From Pseudoduganella umbonata (lineage in GTDB: Bacteria; Pseudomonadota; Gammaproteobacteria; Burkholderiales; Burkholderiaceae_D), in NCBI RefSeq assembly GCF_014192225.1, contig NZ_JACHXS010000009.1:62001-126000 (forward strand): a stretch of 64,000 nt of DNA, read 5' to 3'. Positions within the stretch are counted from its first letter, which is position 1. Every line of letters begins with the position of its first letter. The notes under the pieces were generated by a model. The model made no database searches. It saw nothing but the letters and a program-made list of their open reading frames with translations, and was not told the origin of the DNA. This document shows, one piece after another, positions 41,872 to 50,009 of this stretch. A program made the position numbers and the translations under genes.

Positions 41872-43238
41872 CTGACACTGCAATCATCGTCCTCGATATC
41901 GGCAAGACCAACGTCAAGCTGGCCCTGATCGACGCGGCGGGCACGCAGCTGGCCGAGCGCCGCAGGCCCAACACCGTGCTGCGCGACGGGCCGTATCCGC
42001 ACCATGACACGGAAGGCATCTGGAACTGGATGCTGGAGACGATCGGGGAGTTCGCGGCCACCGCGCCGGTGCGGGCGATCGTGCCGGTGACGCATGGCGC
42101 CACGGCGGCGCTGGTGGATCACGATGGCCTGGTGCTGCCGGTGCTGGACTATGAATTCGAGCCGCCGGCCGCGCAGCGCACGGAATATCTGGCGGCGCGC
42201 CCCGCGTATGGCACGACGTATTCGCCATCGCTGCCGGCCGGCCTGAACCTGGGCCGGCAGCTGGCATGGCTGGCATCGGCCTTCCCCGCCGATTTCGCGC
42301 GGACGAAGCACATCCTGATGTATCCGCAGTACTGGGCGTGGCGGCTGTCCGGCGTGGCGGCCGGCGAAGTGACGTCGCTCGGCTGCCATACGGATCTGTG
42401 GCAGCCGTCGCGCCAGCAGTATTCGCAGCTGGTCGAGGGATCGGGCTGGACTCCGCTGATGCCACCGCTGCGCAATGCATGGGATCCGCTGGGGCCCGTG
42501 CTGCCAGCGCTGGCCGAACGCACCGGACTGCCGGCCGGCTGCCAGGTGATATGCGGCATCCACGACAGCAACGCATCGCTGCTGCGCCATCTCGATGCCA
42601 CGGGCAGCCATGCGGCGCCGCCGGCCATCCTGTCGACCGGCACTTGGGTGATTGCCGCCCTGCCCGGCGGGCAGCTCGATGGCCTGAAGGAAGCGTCGGA
42701 CATGCTGGCCAACTGCAGCGCGCTGGGCCAGCCGGTGCCGTGCATCCGCTTCATGGGCGGCCGCGAATTCGGCGCGCTGGCCGGCACGGACGCGGTGCCT
42801 TGCAGCGTGGCCGACCTGCAGCAGATCATCGACCAGGGCACCTACGCCCTGCCCGCGTTTGCCGAAGCGGGTGGACCGTTCGCCGGGCGCAAGGGTTCCG
42901 TCGTCGGCCCGGCCCTGCCGACCGATGCCGAGCGCACCGCGCTGGCCACGCTGTACTGCGTGCTGATGAGCGACTGGTGCCTGACCGCGCTGGGGTCGGC
43001 GGGCGACATCGTCGTCGAAGGCAGCTTCACCAACAACCCGCACTTCGCCCCGCTGCTGGCCGCCCTGCGGCGCGGCCAGCAGGTCACTGTGACCGACGAC
43101 GCCAGCGGCACCACCAGCGGCGGCTGGATGCTGGCGCACTGGGGGCACGCCCCTGCCGTGCACTCGCACGCCGCCGATCCCATCGCCCTGCAGGGCTGGC
43201 CGCAATACCGCGAACGCTGGCTGACACTGTTGCCCTGA
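41868..43238 (+). CDS. rhaK: Rhamnulokinase, FGGY family
   Basis: A 456-residue cytosolic sugar kinase with an N-terminal ATPase-fold phosphate motif (VLDIGKTNVKLALID), sugar-site segments (GIHDSNASLLRHL) and an adenosine-site region (EGSFTNNPHFAPLLAALRRG ... SGTTSGGWMLAHWGH). It phosphorylates rhamnulose. It resembles rhizobial RhaK rather than E. coli RhaB; in R. leguminosarum RhaK is also needed for activity of the RhaSTPQ transporter, which fits its place at the end of the transporter operon. The two-hairpin element copy B starts nine bases after its stop. Confidence 0.92.
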   Translation: MTDTAIIVLDIGKTNVKLALIDAAGTQLAERRRPNTVLRDGPYPHHDTEGIWNWMLETIGEFAATAPVRAIVPVTHGATAALVDHDGLVLPVLDYEFEPPAAQRTEYLAARPAYGTTYSPSLPAGLNLGRQLAWLASAFPADFARTKHILMYPQYWAWRLSGVAAGEVTSLGCHTDLWQPSRQQYSQLVEGSGWTPLMPPLRNAWDPLGPVLPALAERTGLPAGCQVICGIHDSNASLLRHLDATGSHAAPPAILSTGTWVIAALPGGQLDGLKEASDMLANCSALGQPVPCIRFMGGREFGALAGTDAVPCSVADLQQIIDQGTYALPAFAEAGGPFAGRKGSVVGPALPTDAERTALATLYCVLMSDWCLTALGSAGDIVVEGSFTNNPHFAPLLAALRRGQQVTVTDDASGTTSGGWMLAHWGHAPAVHSHAADPIALQGWPQYRERWLTLLP

Positions 43239-43246
43239 GAACCGGT

Positions 43247-43320
43247 GGCGAAGCAGGGGTTTCGAGAAGTTCACTTCTCGCCTGCGCAGCGGAGATGGCC
43301 TGCAGGCCATCTCTCCTCCC
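43247..43320. repeat. Two-hairpin intergenic element, copy B
   Basis: GGCGAAGCAGGGGTTTCG is followed by hairpin 1 (AGAAGT-TC-ACTTCT, 43265-43278), the linker CGCCTGCGCAGCGG, hairpin 2 (GAGATGGCCT-GC-AGGCCATCTC, 43292-43313) and CTCCTCCC. All single-stranded parts match copy A; the hairpin arms do not, yet pair fully. Confidence 0.85.
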
Positions 43321-43336
43321 AGGCACCTGTTAATTT

Positions 43337-43415
43337 GAAATGTTTCAAAAAAACCGGTGTCTGTCACCGGTTTTCGGGAAATGTTTCAAAAAAACTGGTG
43401 TCTGTCACCGGTTTT
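43337..43415. repeat. Palindromic repeat, GTGTCTGTCACCGG family (copy 2)
   Basis: Two direct units of ATGTTTC, A-tract and GGTGTCTGTCACCGGTTTT. The second unit is identical over 39 bases to 2337-2375. Its right end overlaps the stop codon and last codons of the leftward GH43 gene. Confidence 0.88.
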
Positions 43416-44451
43416 GCTTGTCGGCGACGGGTGCACCGAAGTCGGGGGTGCCGTCGGCACGCCACGAGATGGCCTGGGCCCGCGTGTGCCGGTCAGGATT
43501 GCGCAGCGGGTCGCCAACGATGTCGCGGTAGTTCCGGGCGTGGTAGACGAGGATGTCCGTCTTGCCGTCCGGCGTGGTCGTGAACGAGTTGTGGCCCGGG
43601 CCATACTGGCCGTTTTCCACGCTGCTGGCCAGCACCGGTTGCGGCGACTTGGTCCACGATTTGCGGTCGAGCAGGTTGGCATCGGCCGGCGCGGTCAGCA
43701 TGCCCAGCGCGTAGTTCGCGTCGGTGGCGGATGCGGAATAGGTCATGAACACGCGGCCGTTCTTCACCAGCACGGACGGCGCCTCGTTGACGGCATGCTT
43801 GACCTTCTCCCACGCGTATTCCGGCTCCGTCAGCAGCACGGCCGGCCCCGAGATCGACAGCGGCGTGTCCATCGGCGCGATGTAGATGTCGGTCTGCTTT
43901 TTCCCGTGATCCTTCGGCCGCTGCGTCCACAGCAGGTAGCGCCTGTCGTTCAGCTCGAAGGTCGTGGCGTCCAGCGCGAACGATTCCCAGCCCGTCTTCA
44001 GCTGGCCGCGCTCCTTCCACGGTCCGCGCAGCGGATCGTCCGACTCGCATTCGAGCACGTACAGCCGGATCTCCCAGATCGCATCGGAGCGGCCGGCGGT
44101 GAAGTAGATGTACCACTTGCCGCCGATCCTGTGCATCTCGGGCGCCCAGATGTGCGCGCCCATCTCGCCCTTGTCGTGCTTGCGCCAGACCGTGTGGACG
44201 TCGGCCTTGCCCAGCTCGTCGAGTGAGCGGGCGCGCCGCACTTCGATGCGATCGTACTCGGGCACGGTGGCGGTGTAGTAGTACCAGCCGTCCGGCTGCA
44301 GCGTCACGTGCGGATCGGCGCGTTGCTTCACCAGCGGGTTGTTGAACGCCGGCGCGGCAGAGGCAGCAGTGGATGCTGCATGGGCGGGCGCCCCCAAAAG
44401 AAAAAGCGCCGCCATTGCGGCAGCGCTTGAGCGTAAAGCATGTCTCGTCAT
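43405..44451 (-). CDS. GH43-type glycoside hydrolase (second)
   Basis: A 348-residue product with signal peptide (to about residue 26) and a five-bladed propeller. Candidate catalytic residues are D46 in RADPHVTLQPDGWYYYTATV, Asp in SFALDATTFELNDRRYLLW and Glu in VNEAPSVLVKNGRVFMTYSAS. The family pattern suggests an arabinofuranosidase or arabinanase. It starts two bases after the TonB receptor stop, forming a two-gene operon. The last codons and the stop come from a palindromic repeat, so the C-terminus may have been altered by repeat insertion. Confidence 0.9.
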   Translation of the reverse strand: MTRHALRSSAAAMAALFLLGAPAHAASTAASAAPAFNNPLVKQRADPHVTLQPDGWYYYTATVPEYDRIEVRRARSLDELGKADVHTVWRKHDKGEMGAHIWAPEMHRIGGKWYIYFTAGRSDAIWEIRLYVLECESDDPLRGPWKERGQLKTGWESFALDATTFELNDRRYLLWTQRPKDHGKKQTDIYIAPMDTPLSISGPAVLLTEPEYAWEKVKHAVNEAPSVLVKNGRVFMTYSASATDANYALGMLTAPADANLLDRKSWTKSPQPVLASSVENGQYGPGHNSFTTTPDGKTDILVYHARNYRDIVGDPLRNPDRHTRAQAISWRADGTPDFGAPVADKQNR

Positions 44452-44453
44452 TA

Positions 44454-47400
44454 TCAGTATTTGTACGATGCACTCAGGAAGTAGCGGCGGCCCGAGAAGG
44501 CGAGTTCGTTGACGCGGAACGGATCGCCGGCATCGGTGACCTGCTCCTGGTCCGTGAGGTTCTTGCCTTCGACCGAGAACGTGAGGTTATCGTTATACCG
44601 GTATTGGAACTTCGCGTCCAGGAATCCGGTCTTGTTCTGGAAGACCGGGTTGCCCGACACGTCGTTGTTCCCCGTGAAGAAGCGGTCGCGGTAGGTGTAG
44701 GCCAGGCGGGCGTTGAACTTGCCCAGGTCGTACCACACGGCGGCGTTGTAGCTGTTCTTCGACAGGCCCGGATACGGCAGCACGGTACCATCGAGCACGT
44801 TCAGGCGCTCGGTGCCCTGCGAGTACTTGAAGGTCATCCGCGTGTAGTTGCCGTCCACGCCGAAGCCGGACAGCCAGCCGGGCAGGAAGGTCAGCGCGGT
44901 GCGCGCCGTCAGCTCGATGCCCTTGGTTTCCGCGCCTTCGCCGTTGACCGGCTGGGTCACGTCATAGCTCGATCCATCCCTGAACAGGTCGACGCCCTTG
45001 ACCACCGTGCGGTCCAGGATATAGCTGGTGATCTTCTTCTTGAACAGCGCCAGGCTGACCTGCGAATCGCTGTTCGGGTAGTACTCGAACGACAGGTCGT
45101 AGTTCTTGGCGCGGAACGGCTTCAGGTCGGGATTGCCGGCCGTGCAGTCGTCATCGCCGTCGCCGCCGAAGGCCGGATTGCCGCTGCCGGCAATGCAGTT
45201 GGCGTTCGGCGCCAGCAGGTCGATGCGCGGGCGGGCCATCACCTTGCCGAAGCCGGCGCGGACCAGGAATTCGTCCGGGATCGCCCACATCATCACGTTC
45301 GCGCTCGGCAGCCAGTCGTGGTACGTGTTGTCCACGGTGGCCACGCTGTTCGAGATGACGAGATCGGTGTAGCCGGTCGTTCCGCTACCGGAGGCGACCC
45401 GCACGCGCTGGCTGCGCGATCCGGTGGAGAGATCGCGGGTGCGGGTGTAGCGCACGCCGATATTGCCCGAGATGCCGCGGTCGAACAGTTCGGTGTCGAA
45501 GTCCAGGCGTCCGTACGCGGCCTGGGTTTTCTCGCGCACCTGCCAGGCCGGGATCTGCGCATACGTGTTACCGTCGCTGCCCGGCGCGTTGTACAGGTAC
45601 TGCTGGTTGAAGTTCGACGTGTCGAAGTTCGGCGCGGCGGCATTGTAGTCCGGCGAGATCCACGACGACGGCAGGCCGCTGACGCCGTCGAAGCCCTTGA
45701 AGAAGGTGCCCGGCGAACGGCCGGAGATCGACTGCACCAGCGCCGCCATCTGCTGGGCGTTGATGTAGTTCGTCGCGTTGAACTGGCTCATGAACGCGAA
45801 CTTGTCCGGTGCGCGGTTCACGCCGGCCGGTGCCAGCGGATCGAAGATCAGCGTCTGGTTGATGTTCGAGCCGACCACCGTGACGTCATCGGCTGTGGAG
45901 TTCAGGTCGGCGCCGTTGCTGGCCAGGTAGCCGCCGCCGTTATAGCGCTTGCCGGCCGTGTCGCGGGCCTGCGCGCCGAACCACAGCTTGCTGAAGAACG
46001 GCGTATCGAGCTTGTATTTCAGGTCGATCTTGGCCTGGTCTTCGCGGTTCGTGGTTTCATAGGGTCGGTACTGCAGTTGCACCTGCGTGTAGGCGCTTGA
46101 ACTGTCCGGCGAATACGCTGCCGGGAAATCGAAGTGCGGCAGGCCCTGGCCGTCCAGCGACACGCGCAGGCCGGGCGCATTCTGCGTCATGACCACGCTG
46201 TTCGAATTGTTGGTGTACTGCGAATTCGACGTGCCCAGCAGGCCTTCGATCTCCCACTTGCCCTGCTTGTAGTTGAAGCCCGTGGTGGTGTACTTCGAGT
46301 CGATGTCGAGGGCGAAGTCGCGTGCCGACGTGCTGAACGCGCTCTGGCCGCCCTGCCCCGCCGCGTACAGGCAATTACCGACCGTGTACTGCGTGACGTG
46401 GTGGTTGTCGACGATGACGCCTTCCGGCGTGGTCGTGGCCGACGCCGCCGAGCAGTTGCCGCCGGAAGGGATGCCGGCCGCATTGTACGTGGGCGCGGTA
46501 CCGGCATTGGCCAGGCGGCTCACGTTGCCCAGTTCGGTGCCGAAGTTGCGGTCGTTGAGGCGCTGCTCCTGCTTGTTGTGCTGGTAGCTGACGTAGGCAT
46601 TGAAGCTCTTGCTGAACTCATATTGCGCGGTCAGCTCGGCGGAGGCGCGCTTGTGGTCGCGTGTCCAGATGCCGTAGCGGGCGATGCCCGGCGAGTAGTC
46701 GTTCCACTGGTTGCTGCACGCGGTCTGCTGCTCCGCGGACAGGCCGCTGGTGCCGCATCCGGCCTTGCTGCCCACGGCGGCGACGGCGGGATCCCGGCTG
46801 ACGACGGTCCTGTCAGCCGAAAAATCCCAGTCGCGCAGGAAGCGCCACGACGTGTTGCGCGCGTAGTCGTTGCGCGTCAGTACCTTGTCGTAGACGATGT
46901 TCGCCATCAGGCCCAGCTTGTTGTCCAGGAAGCGGTCCGCGGCCAGCAGGGACAGGCGCGGCTGCACGCCGCCGCGGCTCGACGACTGCTCGGCCGAGAC
47001 GGTGGTGGCGATGGTGCGCTTCTTGAAGTCCAGCGGCTTGCGGGTCTTGATGCTGACGGTGCCGCCCACGCCGCCTTCGGTCATGTCGGCGGTAGTGCCC
47101 TTGTACACGTCGATCGAGGCGATCAGTTCGGACGCCAGCTCGCGCAGCTCGGCGCCGCGACCCGCTTCGCCATTGGTGCCCAGCACCGACATGCCGTTGA
47201 TCTCGACCCGGTTCAGGTCCGGCTCGACGCCGCGGATTGCCACCTGCGAGCCTTCGCCGAAGTCGCGCGACAGCTGCACGCCGGTGATGCGCGACAGCGC
47301 CTCGCCCACGTTCTTGTCGGGGAACTGGTTGATGTCCTCGGCGATGATGGAATCGGACACGGTGGCATTGCGGATCTTGCGGTCGATCGCCGAGGCGACC

Positions 47401-47591
47401 GACTTGCGCGTGCCGACCACGGTCACCACGGCGCCCTGTCCGACCGCCGGTTCGGCTGCCGGCGCTGCCGGCTGGGCGGGCGCCTGTTGCGCCATCGCGG
47501 CGCCTGCCGCCAGCATCGATGCGGCGATGGCAAGGGCGGTCCTGCGGTGCAGGCGGCCAGGCGCCCGCACCTTGTTCATGTGCTTCGTCAC
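44454..47591 (-). CDS. Large TonB-dependent receptor, Xanthomonas/Caulobacter type
   Basis: A 1045-residue outer-membrane receptor. The signal peptide (ALAIAASMLAAGAAMAQQ) is followed by a short Ala/Pro linker, a plug domain (DINQFPDKNVGEALSRITGV and GVEPDLNRVEINGMSVLGTN) and a 22-strand-type barrel ending GRRYFLSASYKY with a terminal aromatic residue. It belongs to the long carbohydrate-linked receptor class. GTG at 47591 has GGAGGAGA at proper spacing, better than the ATG at 47579. It probably imports arabinose-containing or pectic oligosaccharides for the downstream GH43. Confidence 0.92.
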   Translation of the reverse strand: MTKHMNKVRAPGRLHRRTALAIAASMLAAGAAMAQQAPAQPAAPAAEPAVGQGAVVTVVGTRKSVASAIDRKIRNATVSDSIIAEDINQFPDKNVGEALSRITGVQLSRDFGEGSQVAIRGVEPDLNRVEINGMSVLGTNGEAGRGAELRELASELIASIDVYKGTTADMTEGGVGGTVSIKTRKPLDFKKRTIATTVSAEQSSSRGGVQPRLSLLAADRFLDNKLGLMANIVYDKVLTRNDYARNTSWRFLRDWDFSADRTVVSRDPAVAAVGSKAGCGTSGLSAEQQTACSNQWNDYSPGIARYGIWTRDHKRASAELTAQYEFSKSFNAYVSYQHNKQEQRLNDRNFGTELGNVSRLANAGTAPTYNAAGIPSGGNCSAASATTTPEGVIVDNHHVTQYTVGNCLYAAGQGGQSAFSTSARDFALDIDSKYTTTGFNYKQGKWEIEGLLGTSNSQYTNNSNSVVMTQNAPGLRVSLDGQGLPHFDFPAAYSPDSSSAYTQVQLQYRPYETTNREDQAKIDLKYKLDTPFFSKLWFGAQARDTAGKRYNGGGYLASNGADLNSTADDVTVVGSNINQTLIFDPLAPAGVNRAPDKFAFMSQFNATNYINAQQMAALVQSISGRSPGTFFKGFDGVSGLPSSWISPDYNAAAPNFDTSNFNQQYLYNAPGSDGNTYAQIPAWQVREKTQAAYGRLDFDTELFDRGISGNIGVRYTRTRDLSTGSRSQRVRVASGSGTTGYTDLVISNSVATVDNTYHDWLPSANVMMWAIPDEFLVRAGFGKVMARPRIDLLAPNANCIAGSGNPAFGGDGDDDCTAGNPDLKPFRAKNYDLSFEYYPNSDSQVSLALFKKKITSYILDRTVVKGVDLFRDGSSYDVTQPVNGEGAETKGIELTARTALTFLPGWLSGFGVDGNYTRMTFKYSQGTERLNVLDGTVLPYPGLSKNSYNAAVWYDLGKFNARLAYTYRDRFFTGNNDVSGNPVFQNKTGFLDAKFQYRYNDNLTFSVEGKNLTDQEQVTDAGDPFRVNELAFSGRRYFLSASYKY

Positions 47592-47726
47592 TCTGAATCT
47601 CCTCCGGTGTCGGCCTGGATTGCAGGCCGCTAGTAAATGGCTATTTTTTCGCAATTCTATGTGAGTCAACCGGATGCGAAATAGCGCGCAGGCAAAGAAT
47701 CAGAATGATGATTAACGGGCAGTTTT

Positions 47727-47742
47727 GCTCAACCGTTTGAGC
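47727..47742. promoter_or_regulatory. LacI-type operator-like palindrome upstream of the TonB receptor
   Basis: GCTCAACCGTTTGAGC has perfect 6-bp arms and a CG-containing centre, as LacI-family operators do. It lies 136 bases upstream of the receptor start and is followed by GTTTCAAGC. The rest of the 340-base gap to typA shows only the typA terminator. Confidence 0.5.
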
Positions 47743-47872
47743 GTTTCAAGCAGGGCACTGCGCGCCATGGTGGAAACGCTCCCGCAGGCTCGAATGGATG
47801 AACATCGATGATCAATGATGATCAATCGCCCGTCCCCATCCGGCGCAACGACATGCAAGCCATACAGGCAAG

Positions 47873-47907
47873 AAAAAACCCGCCGGTCTTGCGACCCGGC
47901 GGGTTTT
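47873..47907 (-). terminator. Rho-independent terminator of typA
   Basis: Arms AACCCGCCGG and CCGGCGGGTT around an 8-9 base loop, with six T residues in the minus direction, 24 bases after the typA stop. Confidence 0.92.
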
Positions 47908-47930
47908 CGAATCGGCTGTGCCGAGGAAGC

Positions 47931-49763
47931 TTACGCTTCGCGCGATGCCTTCTTGCGCTCGTGTTCTTTCAGGAAGCGCTTGCGCAGGCGGATCGATTTC
48001 GGCGTGATCTCGACCAGCTCGTCGTCCTCGATGAATTCCACCGCGTATTCGAGCGACATCTGGATCGGCGGCACCAGGCGCACCGCTTCGTCGGTACCGG
48101 ACGAACGCACGTTGGTCAGCTGCTTGCCCTTGATCGGGTTGACGACCAGGTCGTTGTCGCGCGAGTGGATGCCGATGATCATGCCTTCGTACACCGGGTC
48201 GTTGTGCGACACGAACATGCGGCCGCGGTCCTGCAGCTTCCAGATCGCGTAGGCGACGGCGGCGCCATCATCCTGCGAGATCAGCACGCCGTTGCGGCGG
48301 CCAGCCAGCTCGCCGCGGGTGTTGTCGACCGGTGCGTAGGCGTCGAACACGTGGCTCATCAGGCCGGTGCCGCGCGTCAGCGTCATGAACTCGCCCTGGA
48401 AGCCGATCAGGCCACGGGCAGGAATGCGGTATTCGAGACGCACGCGGCCCTTGCCGTCCGATTCCATGTTCTGCAGGTCGCCACGGCGGCGGCCCAGTTC
48501 TTCCATCACGCCGCCCTGGTTGACTTCTTCCACGTCGACCGACAGGTTTTCATACGGCTCGTGGCGCACGCCATCGACCATCTTGAAGACCACGCGCGGA
48601 CGCGACACGGCCAGCTCGAAGCCTTCGCGGCGCATGTTCTCGATCAGGATGGTCAGGTGCAGCTCGCCGCGGCCGGACACTTCGAAGATCGTGTCGTCGT
48701 CGGTCGGGGCCACGCGCAGTGCCACGTTGGCCTTCAGTTCCTTGTCCAGGCGGTCGCGCAGCTGGCGCGAGGTGACGAACTTGCCTTCGCGGCCGGCCAG
48801 CGGCGAGTTGTTGACCATGAAGTTCATCGTCAGGGTCGGCTCGTCGACGGTCAGCATCGGCAGCGGGTCCGGGGTATCCGGTGCGCAGACGGTGGAGCCG
48901 ATGCCGATTTCCTCGATACCGTTGATCAGCACGATGTCGCCGGCGACGGCTTCATCGACCAGCACGCGTTCCAGGCCCTTGAAGTTCAGCACCTGGTTGA
49001 TGCGGCCCTTGATCGGGGTAGCGCCTTCGCCGTCGATCACGACGACATCCTGGCCGGCCTTGACGCGGCCACGGGAGATGCGGCCGATGCCGATCTTGCC
49101 CACGTAGGACGAGTAGTCCAGCGACGTGATCTGCATCTGCAGCGGGCCGTCCGGGTTGTCGTCACGCACCGGCACGTGCTTCAGGATGGCTTCGAACAGC
49201 GGCTTCATGTCGCCTTCGCGCACATCTTCGGTCAGGCCGGAGTAGCCGTTCAGGCCCGATGCGTAAACGATCGGGAAGTCGAGCTGCTCGTCGTTGGCGC
49301 CCAGCTTGTCGAACAGTTCGAACGTGGCATTGATCGCCCAGTCGGCGCGCGCGCCCGGACGGTCGATCTTGTTGACGACGACGATCGGCTTCAGGCCCAG
49401 CGCCAGCGCCTTGCGCGTGACGAAGCGGGTCTGCGGCATCGGGCCTTCCTGGGCATCGATCAGCAGCAGAACGGAGTCGACCATCGACAGCACGCGTTCC
49501 ACTTCGCCGCCGAAGTCGGCGTGGCCCGGGGTGTCGACGATGTTGATGTGCGTACCTTCGTACTCAACCGCGCAATTCTTCGACAGAATCGTGATGCCGC
49601 GTTCCTTTTCCAGGTCGTTCGAGTCCATGACGCGGGTATCGACCTGCTGGTTTTCGCGGAAGGTGCCGGACTGCCGCAGCAGTTGGTCCACGAGGGTCGT
49701 CTTGCCATGGTCGACGTGTGCGATGATGGCGATGTTGCGAATTGCGCGTTTAGTAGTAGACAT
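47931..49763 (-). CDS. typA: Translational GTPase TypA/BipA
   Basis: A 610-residue ribosome-associated GTPase, full length. G motifs are [20 protein letters not shown] (G1), [12 protein letters not shown] (G3) and [10 protein letters not shown] (G4); EF-G-like domains II, III and V and the BipA C-terminal domain follow ([37 protein letters not shown]). It supports 50S assembly and growth under stress. Monocistronic with its own terminator; divergent from the histidine kinase gene. Confidence 0.97.
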   Translation of the reverse strand: MSTTKRAIRNIAIIAHVDHGKTTLVDQLLRQSGTFRENQQVDTRVMDSNDLEKERGITILSKNCAVEYEGTHINIVDTPGHADFGGEVERVLSMVDSVLLLIDAQEGPMPQTRFVTRKALALGLKPIVVVNKIDRPGARADWAINATFELFDKLGANDEQLDFPIVYASGLNGYSGLTEDVREGDMKPLFEAILKHVPVRDDNPDGPLQMQITSLDYSSYVGKIGIGRISRGRVKAGQDVVVIDGEGATPIKGRINQVLNFKGLERVLVDEAVAGDIVLINGIEEIGIGSTVCAPDTPDPLPMLTVDEPTLTMNFMVNNSPLAGREGKFVTSRQLRDRLDKELKANVALRVAPTDDDTIFEVSGRGELHLTILIENMRREGFELAVSRPRVVFKMVDGVRHEPYENLSVDVEEVNQGGVMEELGRRRGDLQNMESDGKGRVRLEYRIPARGLIGFQGEFMTLTRGTGLMSHVFDAYAPVDNTRGELAGRRNGVLISQDDGAAVAYAIWKLQDRGRMFVSHNDPVYEGMIIGIHSRDNDLVVNPIKGKQLTNVRSSGTDEAVRLVPPIQMSLEYAVEFIEDDELVEITPKSIRLRKRFLKEHERKKASREA

Positions 49764-49810
49764 AGTCGTTGTGTTTGTAAAAACGGGTGGGACGCCGAAG
49801 CTGCGGGGTA

Positions 49811-49844
49811 CTGACGTAACTGAGTAACTGACGTAACTGAGTCA
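49811..49844. repeat. 17-bp tandem duplication upstream of typA
   Basis: CTGACGTAACTGAGTAA is followed immediately by CTGACGTAACTGAGTCA. It lies about 50 bases upstream of the typA start, in the 5' region. Confidence 0.8.
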
Positions 49845-50009
49845 CCGCTGACGGCTGCTGAGCAGGCGCCCCGGCAAATGCGGATGCACTGAACCCACTA
49901 GTATATCATGGGCTTGTGACAGCACAAAGACAGGCGGCTTTGTGTGTGTTGGGCCACCGACCGGTGGTTGCCAGACAGGCATCATGATGAACCGTTTTCC
50001 AGGATACCG

